A stretch of DNA of 64,000 nucleotides, taken from the NCBI GenBank assembly GCA_030538235.1, contig JAUNUJ010000002.1, forward strand, positions 1 through 64,000. Direction: 5' to 3'. The notes beneath the pieces are model-generated. The model was not told where the DNA came from, searched no databases, and saw nothing but the letters and a program-made list of their open reading frames with translations. Within the stretch, counting starts at the first letter, position 1; each line of letters starts with the position of its first letter. The stretch comes from Alcaligenaceae bacterium. GTDB lineage: Bacteria; Pseudomonadota; Gammaproteobacteria; Burkholderiales; Burkholderiaceae_B. The translations under genes and the position numbers were made by a program. Positions 57,175 through 64,000 of this stretch are shown here, piece after piece.

Positions 57175-58914
57175 ATGTTAGCGTCAAAATTTCATATTAA
57201 TACTTTAAAAGAAGCACCTGCAGAGGCAGAGGTTGTTAGCCATAAGCTGATGATCCGCGCCGGCATGATTCGTCGCTTGGCTGGCGGTATCTATACTTAT
57301 ATGCCGTTAGCGCTTAAATCACTACGCAAGGTTGAGAAAATCGTGCGCGAAGAAATGGATCGCGCAGGCGCCTTGGAATTATTGATGCCGGTGGTGCAAC
57401 CGGCTGAACTATGGCAAGAATCAGGTCGTTGGGATGCCTACGGTCTGGAATTACTACGCATCAAGGATCGCCATAACCGCGATTTTGTATTACAACCGAC
57501 CTCCGAAGAGGTAGTAACCGACATTGCCCGCAATGAGATTCAAAGCTGGCGCCAGTTGCCGGTTAATTTCTACCATATCCAGACTAAATTCCGTGACGAA
57601 CGTCGTCCGCGCTTCGGTTTAATGCGTGGTCGTGAATTTACCATGAAGGACGCTTATTCCTTTGACAAAGACGAGGCCGGTGCCGCCGCGTCCTACGACA
57701 ATATGTACGATGCCTATGTGCGTATTTTTACTCGTCTGGGTCTAAATTTCCGCGCCGTGGCAGCGGATACCGGCTCGATTGGCGGTTCACGCAGTCACGA
57801 ATTCCAGGTTATTGCCGACACCGGTGAAGACGAAATCGTTTACTCACCAAACTCAGATTACGCCGCTAATATCGAATTAGCCGAGGCCACCTGCTTAATC
57901 GCCGAGCGTGGCCAACCGAGCGAGAATTTAGCCGAAGTCCATACGCCGGGCGCAAACAAGTGTGAATTGGTTGCGGGTCAACTCGAAATCCCTTTATCCC
58001 AAACAGTTAAATCCGTGGTCTATCACACCACCGACGAGCAAGGTCAGGATCAAATCTGTTTATTATTAGTTCGTGGTGATCACGAGGTTAACGAAGTCAA
58101 AGCCTCCAAACTACCGGCGCTCAAAAATGACTACCGCCTCGCCAACGAAGCGGAAATCCTAGAGCACTTTGGTTCCAATCCGGGCTTCTTGGGTCCTGTT
58201 AACACCCTCAAACCGGTACATGTAATTGCTGATCGCACGGTTGCCAATATGCATGACTGGGTTTGCGGCGCCAACAAGGAAGATTATCACTTACGTGGCG
58301 TTAACTGGGGACGTGATCTACCTGAGCCTGAAGTCGCTGATATTCGCAACGTCGTTGCCGGTGACCCGACCATTGACGGCAGTGGCACATTGGCCATTCA
58401 ACGCGGTATCGAGGTCGGCCATGTTTTCTTCTTGGGTGATATTTACTCCAAAGCGTTAAACGCCACTTTCTTAAATGAAGACGGCAAAGCCGAAGCGTTG
58501 CAGATGGGTTGTTACGGCATTGGTGTGAGCCGTATCGTCGCTGCCGCCATTGAGCAAAACCACGATGATAAAGGGATTATCTGGCCGATGAGCATTGCGC
58601 CATTTGAAGTAGTAATTTGTCCTATTGGTTGGGCTAAGAGTGAAGCCGTACGCGAACAAGCAACTCAACTTTACAATACACTGTTAGAAGCAGGGGTCGA
58701 GGTCATTCTCGACGATCGCGATGTGCGTCCCGGGGTCATGTTCTCCGAATGGGAGCTTATCGGTGTACCCATCCGCGTAACCATTGGTGACCGTGGTTTG
58801 GCCAATCAAGAGGTTGAGGTACAAGCGCGCTCTGCCTCTGAATCACAAAAGGTCAATCTAACTGATTTAAATACTTACGTTTTGAACCTTTATCAAAACT
58901 TAAAAAATCAGTAA
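57175..58914 (+). CDS. proS: Prolyl-tRNA synthetase
   Basis: A 579-residue class II synthetase of the bacterial type with an inserted editing domain. [18 protein letters not shown] and the [21 protein letters not shown] motif 2 region (key FRDE and GLMRGREF) are diagnostic. The YbaK-like editing insert spans about residues 225-385, and the anticodon-binding domain starts near 470 with [11 protein letters not shown]. It charges tRNA-Pro. A terminator follows. Confidence 0.96.
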   Translation: MLASKFHINTLKEAPAEAEVVSHKLMIRAGMIRRLAGGIYTYMPLALKSLRKVEKIVREEMDRAGALELLMPVVQPAELWQESGRWDAYGLELLRIKDRHNRDFVLQPTSEEVVTDIARNEIQSWRQLPVNFYHIQTKFRDERRPRFGLMRGREFTMKDAYSFDKDEAGAAASYDNMYDAYVRIFTRLGLNFRAVAADTGSIGGSRSHEFQVIADTGEDEIVYSPNSDYAANIELAEATCLIAERGQPSENLAEVHTPGANKCELVAGQLEIPLSQTVKSVVYHTTDEQGQDQICLLLVRGDHEVNEVKASKLPALKNDYRLANEAEILEHFGSNPGFLGPVNTLKPVHVIADRTVANMHDWVCGANKEDYHLRGVNWGRDLPEPEVADIRNVVAGDPTIDGSGTLAIQRGIEVGHVFFLGDIYSKALNATFLNEDGKAEALQMGCYGIGVSRIVAAAIEQNHDDKGIIWPMSIAPFEVVICPIGWAKSEAVREQATQLYNTLLEAGVEVILDDRDVRPGVMFSEWELIGVPIRVTIGDRGLANQEVEVQARSASESQKVNLTDLNTYVLNLYQNLKNQ

Positions 58915-58936
58915 TATAGGCCTTTGTTTGCACAAC

Positions 58937-58972
58937 AAGTCTACCCTTGGCGCCAGTCAGGTGTAGACTTTT
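58937..58972 (+). terminator. Rho-independent terminator of proS
   Basis: AAGTCTAC pairs with GTAGACTT, with an internal CCTTGGC region able to pair, and TTTT follows. It separates proS from the ybgC-tol operon. Confidence 0.65.
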
Positions 58973-58993
58973 ACACTATTTATCATCCTTCCT

Positions 58994-59434
58994 ATGAACG
59001 ATACTCAATCAAATCAGGACAATAGCAAAGACTTTGTTCTTCCGGTGCGAGTCTATTATGAAGACACCGATGCCGGGGGCGTGGTCTTTTACGCAAACTA
59101 TTTAAAGTTTTTTGAGCGTGGCCGCACCGAGTGGTTGCGCAACTTAGGCGTTAATCAAGCACAACTTGCCGATAAGCACCAGCGTATTTTTGTGGTGGTT
59201 GGCACACAAGTCCGCTATCGTAGCCCGGCACGCCTTGATGACGTTTTGGAAATCAGAACCAGACTAAGTAAAGTCGGCAATTCCTCCAGCAGCTTTGAAC
59301 AAGTTGCGGAACGAAACGGCGAAATCCTTGTCGAAAGTTCTATTCAAATTTGCTGTGTAGATACCCAAAGCTTCAAACCGGCCCCTATCCCGGATGATAT
59401 TCGTAGTTTATTTCTTTCTGTTCAGGATATTTAA
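58994..59434 (+). CDS. ybgC: Tol-Pal-associated acyl-CoA thioesterase YbgC
   Basis: A 146-residue 4-hydroxybenzoyl-CoA thioesterase-like hotdog protein. VYYEDTDAGGVVFYANYLKFFERGRTEWLR contains the catalytic Asp in TDAGG and the helical YANYL-RGRTEWL. YbgC hydrolyses short acyl-CoA or acyl-ACP and is encoded first in tol operons. tolQ starts 5 bases after its stop. Confidence 0.93.
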   Translation: MNDTQSNQDNSKDFVLPVRVYYEDTDAGGVVFYANYLKFFERGRTEWLRNLGVNQAQLADKHQRIFVVVGTQVRYRSPARLDDVLEIRTRLSKVGNSSSSFEQVAERNGEILVESSIQICCVDTQSFKPAPIPDDIRSLFLSVQDI

Positions 59435-59439
59435 TCGCT

Positions 59440-60126
59440 ATGCCACCGATCGAAACACACGACACTATGTCGGTTACCTCCTTAATTCTTAATGCCAGTT
59501 TACCTGTGCAAATTATTATGCTGATTTTAGTCATTGCCTCAGTAGCATCTTGGGCGATTATGATTAGCAAGTACTTTCAAGTTAAACGCGCCATGAGTCA
59601 GACTCGCGAGTTTGAAGAGAGCTTCTGGCAAAGCAAAGAGCTATCCGATCTACACCAGAGTGTGGGCAAGGACTTGGACCAAAGCGGTCCTTTGGCGCGA
59701 ATTTTTAACTCCGGCATGACCGAGTTTTTGCGCAGTCGACGTAGCGGCCAAACCGATAGCGAGCGCATTATTGATGGTACTTACCGCGCCATGCAGGCCA
59801 CCTACCAACGCGAAGTTGACAGCTTAGACTCCAAGCTGAACTTCTTAGCCTCTACCGGTTCAGTCAGCCCTTATATCGGCCTGCTCGGTACGGTTTGGGG
59901 TATTATGCACTCATTTATCGGTCTCACCACTGCTGTCAACGCAACGCTTAGCGCAGTTGCCCCGGGTATTGCCGAAGCACTGATTGCTACTGCCATCGGT
60001 TTATTTGCCGCCATTCCGGCTGTCTTGGGTTATAACTATTTCACTACTCAAAATGACAAAATCGCCGGCCGTTTCGACAGTTTCTCTGATGAACTTTTAA
60101 ATATTTTACAACGCCAGCTCCGCTAA
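59440..60126 (+). CDS. tolQ: Tol-Pal system proton channel subunit TolQ
   Basis: A 228-residue membrane protein with three segments (about 20-40, 135-155 and 175-195). LASTGSVSPYIGLLGTVWGIM and PGIAEALIATAIGLFAAIPAV are the ExbB/TolQ signatures. Five copies around a TolR dimer form the proton-driven motor that energises TolA. tolR starts 1 base after its stop. Confidence 0.95.
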   Translation: MPPIETHDTMSVTSLILNASLPVQIIMLILVIASVASWAIMISKYFQVKRAMSQTREFEESFWQSKELSDLHQSVGKDLDQSGPLARIFNSGMTEFLRSRRSGQTDSERIIDGTYRAMQATYQREVDSLDSKLNFLASTGSVSPYIGLLGTVWGIMHSFIGLTTAVNATLSAVAPGIAEALIATAIGLFAAIPAVLGYNYFTTQNDKIAGRFDSFSDELLNILQRQLR

Positions 60127-60127
60127 G

Positions 60128-60568
60128 ATGAAAACATACCAACGTCGCCGCCGGCGCGGCTCACGCCGTACAAATGAAATTAATGTAGTGCCCTACATTG
60201 ATGTCATGCTAGTGCTGTTAGTGATCTTTATGGTGACTGCTCCCATGATTACTCCGGGAGTGGTTAATCTGCCTTCAGTCGGCCAAGCCACTGAAGTGCC
60301 TTCGACGCCGGTAGAAATTCAGATTTCTGAAGACGGCAGCTTTGGCATTCGTCTGCGCAATGCCGGTGCCACCTTCCAAGACATTTCTAAAGAAGCGCTT
60401 CTGAGCGAGGTTCAAATGCTGGTGCAACAGCCTGACACGCCGGTGGTTATTGCCGCCGATGGCAAGGTGCCCTACGAGGAAGTGATGCAAGTGATGGATA
60501 CCTTACGTTCTAACGGTGTCACTCGCTTAGCTTTGATGGTAAACCAAACAAAAAGTAGTAACCAATAG
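60128..60568 (+). CDS. tolR: Tol-Pal system subunit TolR
   Basis: A 146-residue protein with a basic, Arg-rich N-terminus, one membrane segment with the proton-conducting Asp in VVPYIDVMLVLLVIFM, and a periplasmic domain ending near RLALMVNQTK. It couples proton flow through TolQ to TolA. It sits directly between tolQ and tolA. Confidence 0.95.
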   Translation: MKTYQRRRRRGSRRTNEINVVPYIDVMLVLLVIFMVTAPMITPGVVNLPSVGQATEVPSTPVEIQISEDGSFGIRLRNAGATFQDISKEALLSEVQMLVQQPDTPVVIAADGKVPYEEVMQVMDTLRSNGVTRLALMVNQTKSSNQ

Positions 60569-60579
60569 TCTATTAGTCA

Positions 60580-61797
60580 ATGATTAAGTTTGAGAATCCT
60601 AACGAGTTCTACGAGAGCAGTGATAACACCAAAGGCCTGATTGGTTCTTTGGCGTTTCACATGGCTATTGTGGTGCTTGTCATCGCCAGTCTCTTTATGA
60701 CGACCGAGCAAGCCGCCGGCCCGATTCAGCTCGAGCTGTGGGCCGAAGGTACAGAGCAGATTCTCAAAGCGCCGACTGAAACAGCCACTATGAATCCGGC
60801 TGACGAAGATACCATCAACGAAGATGAAATGGATCCGGAACCAGAGCCCGAACCTGAACCCGTTCCTGAACCGGAGCCCGAGCCCGAACCTGAACCAACG
60901 CCGGAACCGGAAACCGAAGCCCCGGCTCCTGAGCCTGAACCAGTAGTAACGCCTCCGGTGGCCCAAACCCCACCGCCTGTACAGCAAGAAGATCCTGAAA
61001 TCGCTCTTGAGAAAAAACGCGAAGAAGAACGCTTGAAGCGTGAGGAGGAAAAGCGCCAACAGGAATTAGCTCGCCAAGAGGAAGAACGCCAACAGCGTGA
61101 AGCCGAAGAAAAGCGTCAGCAAGAGCTCGCCCGTCAGGAAGAACAACGCAAAAAAGAAGAGGCCGAAGAAAAACGCCAGCAAGAGCTCGCCCGCCAGGAA
61201 GAGCAACGCAAAAAAGAAGAAGCCGAGCGCCAGCGCAAACAAGAACTTGCTAAGCAGGAAGAGGAGCGCAAAAAGCGTGAAGCCGAAGAAAAACGCAAGC
61301 AAGAGCTCGCTCGCCAAGAGCAAGAACGCAAAGCAGCCGCAGAGAAAAAGCGTTTAGCCGAACTTGAAGCCAAGAAAAAGGCCGATGCTAAAGCTGCTGC
61401 TGATGCTCGCGCTGCTGCCCAAACCAAAGCTCAGGCTAATCGCCAAGGACCTGACGTGCGTGGCGCCATGCGTGGTGATATTGCCAGCATTGCCGGCATC
61501 CCGGGTGGTCGCAACGCCCAGAATCAACGAGGCGGTGGCGGTGGTAATAGCGCAGTGATTCAAGCGATTCAACGTTGCGTACAGCCTTTGCTACGCTTTG
61601 GTGGCGGACAGCGCTTAACAGCGCATTATGAAGTGAGCATTGACGCTAATTTACGGGCGACAAATGCCAGAATTACTCGTCGTTCGGGTAATGCGGCTTT
61701 TGATAATGCCGTGGTCAATGCCTTAAAAGCATGTCAAAAGTACCCGGCGGCCATTCGCAACTCAAAGTTTAACGGTCACTTTAATTACACGCGTTAA
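60580..61797 (+). CDS. tolA: Tol-Pal system protein TolA
   Basis: A 405-residue protein. Domain I is a single anchor (about 22-42, starting SLAFHMAIVVLVIASL). It is followed by a Pro-Glu rod (about 85-125), then a long charged coiled coil of repeated EEKRQQELARQEE units (about 145-290), and domain III (about 325-405) with IQRCVQPLLRF, LTAHYEVSIDANL and KACQKYP, whose two Cys should form the conserved disulphide. It spans the periplasm and contacts TolB and Pal. The Pro-Glu rod is more typical of TonB than TolA. Domain III is duplicated in the next gene. Confidence 0.93.
   Translation: MIKFENPNEFYESSDNTKGLIGSLAFHMAIVVLVIASLFMTTEQAAGPIQLELWAEGTEQILKAPTETATMNPADEDTINEDEMDPEPEPEPEPVPEPEPEPEPEPTPEPETEAPAPEPEPVVTPPVAQTPPPVQQEDPEIALEKKREEERLKREEEKRQQELARQEEERQQREAEEKRQQELARQEEQRKKEEAEEKRQQELARQEEQRKKEEAERQRKQELAKQEEERKKREAEEKRKQELARQEQERKAAAEKKRLAELEAKKKADAKAAADARAAAQTKAQANRQGPDVRGAMRGDIASIAGIPGGRNAQNQRGGGGGNSAVIQAIQRCVQPLLRFGGGQRLTAHYEVSIDANLRATNARITRRSGNAAFDNAVVNALKACQKYPAAIRNSKFNGHFNYTR
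61036..61345 (+). repeat. Tandem ~57-60 base repeats in the tolA coiled coil
   Basis: About five successive units encode variants of EEKRQQELARQEEQRKKE (18-20 residues each). The second and third units (about 61105-61220) are nearly identical at DNA level. Such repeats can change copy number by slippage and so alter TolA length. Confidence 0.75.
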
Positions 61798-62509
61798 TCG
61801 CAAATTAAAGTACTTGTGTTAACGTAGATTGAACTTAACAAAGTATTTGAGTTTATAGACTCTTTTGACTTAGGAGATAAATTGCTATGACAAGTACATT
61901 ACTCTTAGGCAGAGCTAAAAGCCTGCAATCAAGTGCATTTTTTACCATCAAAACCCTAGTCAGCTCATTAACTCTGAGCTTAGTTATGATCAATGGCCTC
62001 GCTCATGCGCAAAGTAAAGACCTAGATCCCTTGTCGGCAGAGATTAAAAACTCACAACTAAATGACGCAATACAGCAGTGCGCCCGTGCCAAACTGCACT
62101 TTGCTTATAGACAAGAAAATCTGACTGCCCACTATGCAGTAACTGTAGATAATGATTTGCATGTAAGCGATGCTAAGATCACTCACCCCTCCGGCGATAA
62201 AGCCTTTGATCATGCTGTGCTCAATGCCTTGACGGAATGCCCGGAATACCCCGAAGAACTGCGCAACTCAAGCTTCGAAGGCATCTTTAATTACACTCGT
62301 TAAGAGTCCTTTAAAAATTTTTGTGTTAACTTAATTAAAATTCACCCATTTATCAAAGACTCTAATTCAGGAGATGACGTGCTATGACTTCAGCATTATT
62401 TCCACGCAGAACTAAAAACCTGCGCTCAAGCATTTACCGTGTGATCGGTACGGTTGTTACCTCACTCGCTTTAACTCTCGGCATGAGCAGTGCTCACGCC
62501 GATCTTTAT
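61552..62509 (+). repeat. Tandem duplication spanning the tolA 3' end, spacer and tolB 5' end
   Basis: Copy 1 runs from the tolA domain III coding region through the spacer 61798-61886 into the chimera's first 42 codons. Copy 2 runs from the chimera's domain III region through spacer 62304-62383 into the tolB start. The spacers share TTGTGTTAAC, AGACTCT and AGGAGA in the same order. The new junction lies inside the chimera at about 62015-62050. Divergence is substantial, so the event is old. Confidence 0.75.
61887..62303 (+). CDS. Chimeric secreted TolA domain III protein (TolB-like signal + TolA C-terminus)
   Basis: A 138-residue protein between tolA and tolB. Residues 1-42 resemble the TolB start: MTS-L...R-K-L-SS, then a hydrophobic stretch ending GLAHAQ, against TolB MTSALFPRRTKNLRSS...SAHA. 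Residues 53-138 match TolA domain III, including IQQCAR, LTAHYAVTVDNDL, KAFDHAVLNALTEC and the identical ending FNYTR; both disulphide cysteines are kept. There is no membrane anchor or coiled coil, so the product should be soluble in the periplasm. AGGAGA precedes the ATG as in tolB. Probable action: binding TolB, Pal or TolA partners as a competitor or helper, which is inference. Confidence 0.85.
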   Translation: MTSTLLLGRAKSLQSSAFFTIKTLVSSLTLSLVMINGLAHAQSKDLDPLSAEIKNSQLNDAIQQCARAKLHFAYRQENLTAHYAVTVDNDLHVSDAKITHPSGDKAFDHAVLNALTECPEYPEELRNSSFEGIFNYTR

Positions 62510-63667
62510 GTACCGCTTTCGTCTAGCGGTCAGGAAAACTTTAAATTCCCGATTACGGTAGCGGACTTCGCCGGTCCTAACGGCAAAGAAATTGCCGATA
62601 TTGTGGCTGCCGACTTGATTCGCTCAGGTGAGTTTGAGGTAAATCGTGTTGAAGCCGTTACCTCCGATTCCGCCGGCACCCCTAACTGGGAGGCGATTAA
62701 CGCTTTAGAAATCGCCAGCCCATTAGCCTATGGTTCAAGCACCGGTAGCGCGGTCAATTATGGCCTACTGGATCCGGTTCAACAAAGCACCATTGAAAGC
62801 AAAACCTTGACCGGTAGCAACCTGCGTCGTCAAGCGCATCGTGTTGCCGATGCCATTTACGAAAACCAAACCGGTGTCCGTGGTATTTTTTCCACACGTC
62901 TTGCCTATGTCGCCGGTAACCAATTGTATGTAGCTGATGCAGATGGTCAAGGCGCTCAAGTCGTGGCGTCTTCTAACTCATCAATTATTTCGCCTAAATG
63001 GTCACCCGATGGTCAACGATTAGCTTATGTAAGTTTCGAGAGTGGCAAACCGGTAGTCTATGTACAAAATCTGGCTAGTGGCGGTCGTATCGTCGCCGCT
63101 AATTTCCATGGCAATAACAGTGCGCCGGCTTGGTCACCTGACGGCAGCCAGTTAGCGGTTGCTCTTAGTAGAAGTGGTCTCTCCAACATCTTCTTGATTA
63201 ATGCCGGCGGTGGTGAGAGCGCTCGTCAAATCACTAATTCTCCGGAAATTGATACAGAGCCCTACTTCTTTCCTAATGGTAGCGGTATTATTTTTACCAG
63301 TGACCGTGGTGGTAGCCCTCAAATATACCGCTCCGGCTTAGGAGGCGGTGGTGCTAGTCGTATTACTTTCAATGGTTCACAAAACGTCTCCGGTGCTATT
63401 TCTCCTGACGGTCTACGTCTCGTTAACTCCAGCCTAAGAGGCGGTGCTTACTCGATTGCACTGACTAATTTAGGTGGTGGCGGCGATCAACTACTGACTA
63501 ATGGTCCAAACGATCTGTCGCCTAGTTTTGCAGCTAATGGCATGCAAGTTTTGTATGTTTCGGGCTCAAACTTGGCCTTAGTAAATATCGATGGCAGTAA
63601 TCAACAAATCATCCCGACCTCTTCTGGTGGTATTAGCAGTGCTGCTTGGGGACCATTTGTAGAGTAA
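62384..63667 (+). CDS. tolB: Tol-Pal system periplasmic protein TolB
   Basis: A 427-residue secreted protein. The signal peptide ends at SAHA (residue 38), the mature N-terminus DLYVPLSSSGQ is the TolA-box region, an N-terminal alpha/beta domain (about 45-160) follows, and a six-bladed propeller carries repeated PKWSPDGQRLAY, PAWSPDGSQLAV and FTSDRGGSPQIYR motifs. It binds Pal and TolA and regulates Pal at the septum. Confidence 0.96.
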   Translation: MTSALFPRRTKNLRSSIYRVIGTVVTSLALTLGMSSAHADLYVPLSSSGQENFKFPITVADFAGPNGKEIADIVAADLIRSGEFEVNRVEAVTSDSAGTPNWEAINALEIASPLAYGSSTGSAVNYGLLDPVQQSTIESKTLTGSNLRRQAHRVADAIYENQTGVRGIFSTRLAYVAGNQLYVADADGQGAQVVASSNSSIISPKWSPDGQRLAYVSFESGKPVVYVQNLASGGRIVAANFHGNNSAPAWSPDGSQLAVALSRSGLSNIFLINAGGGESARQITNSPEIDTEPYFFPNGSGIIFTSDRGGSPQIYRSGLGGGGASRITFNGSQNVSGAISPDGLRLVNSSLRGGAYSIALTNLGGGGDQLLTNGPNDLSPSFAANGMQVLYVSGSNLALVNIDGSNQQIIPTSSGGISSAAWGPFVE

Positions 63668-63957
63668 GTAGCAAGCGACTCTGATTAAGCAGTGGATAAA
63701 GAGTGTCATTTTTAGTTGGCAAATAAAGATTTACTTGCACGGAGTCGCAAAATGTTTCAGGTTTTATTTCACGAAATGCTTTAAACCTGTTATATTCTTA
63801 TCTTAAGAGGTAGTGCGCGCTCTATAGCATAATCCAGCTTTGGGGAAGGCAGTGAGCAACATCTCACGTTGAGGAGTTAGCGAACTGTCTTCGAACTTTG
63901 CTACCATATTGGTAGTAATTATAAAATTTCGATTAATTAAAAAAGAGGAGCTTTCCC
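63668..63957 (+). other. tolB-pal spacer with palindromes and possible promoter
   Basis: No gene. It contains the perfect palindrome CTACCA-TAT-TGGTAG (63901-63915), an AGGTTT...AAACCT pair near 63756-63789 and TATATT near 63791 that could be a -10 element. The long spacer suggests pal has its own promoter and a structured 5' leader. Confidence 0.4.
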
Positions 63958-64000
63958 ATGAAATCTCGTATCGTAAAAGCATTCGCTATTGCTGCTTTAG
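63958..64000 (+). CDS. pal: Start of peptidoglycan-associated lipoprotein Pal, C-terminus outside window
   Basis: Only 14 codons are visible, reading MKSRIVKAFAIAAL, the basic and hydrophobic start of a lipoprotein signal. AGAGGAG precedes the ATG. The assignment rests on position after tolB and the signal-like start. Confidence 0.7.
   Translation, partial: MKSRIVKAFAIAAL

Noticed and set aside
60577-61059. 160-residue Phe/Arg-rich frame opposite tolA
   Set aside because: Antisense shadow of the Pro-Glu and charged repeats of TolA; composition is an artefact of GAA/CCG repeats.
1-64000. CRISPR array, prophage or replication origin
   Set aside because: No regularly spaced direct repeats, phage structural genes or DnaA-box cluster were seen in the window.

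Overview
The window reads as chromosome from a betaproteobacterium of the order Burkholderiales, most likely a moderately AT-rich member of Alcaligenaceae. The evidence is gene order and protein style: a CobW GTPase and cysteine-poor DksA next to hslVU, metX-metW-ampG, rppH divergent from proS, zapB-like/zapA followed by 6S RNA, HslV with a short propeptide, and ybgC-tolQRAB-pal. The placement is inferred from neighbourhoods; no database search was possible.

Layout. (1) 0-4.6 kb, zinc homeostasis: a metal ABC transporter operon (periplasmic binding protein cut by the window edge, permease, ATPase and an unlisted 58-residue Cys-rich membrane protein) diverges from zur, followed by a His-rich CobW GTPase and a DksA with one of four zinc-ligand cysteines. 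(2) 4.7-13.2 kb, housekeeping: hslVU behind a sigma-32-like promoter, a CusF-like protein, a cobalamin adenosyltransferase, lgt, two tandem SIMPL proteins, a methyltransferase, 6S RNA, zapA with a coiled-coil partner, and a cytochrome c5-type protein with a long Ala/Glu tail. (3) 13.5-15.5 kb: tRNA-Arg(CCG), a complete tyrosine integrase and decayed DNA, i.e. the stub of an island. (4) 15.5-29.5 kb: miscellaneous metabolic genes, a 0.9 kb gene-free gap, an HNH nuclease/methyltransferase pair and a SpmA-SpmB-type fusion. (5) 29.7-44 kb, carbon and acetate utilisation: DUF485-actP, a CrbR-like regulator, a CrbS-like sensor with a transporter domain, ATP sulfurylase, a DUF294/CBS protein with a DnaQ-like exonuclease, and cstA with a cory-CC-star protein and an ArsA-type ATPase. 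(6) 44-56 kb: ampG, metW-metX, gshA and a four-gene YhiI/RbbA/YhhJ-type export operon with its own outer-membrane factor. (7) 56-64 kb: rppH, proS, ybgC and the Tol-Pal operon.

The most unusual feature is in the Tol-Pal operon. Between tolA and tolB lies a 138-residue ORF that joins a TolB-like signal region to a TolA C-terminal domain. The flanking spacers also resemble each other, so it looks like the product of a tandem duplication across the tolA-tolB boundary. It would give a free periplasmic TolA domain III with no membrane anchor. Other leads are the zinc cluster (zinc-independent DksA, Cys-rich microprotein, Zur-type boxes), a large palindrome before the dihydrolipoamide dehydrogenase homologue, and the HNH/methyltransferase pair.
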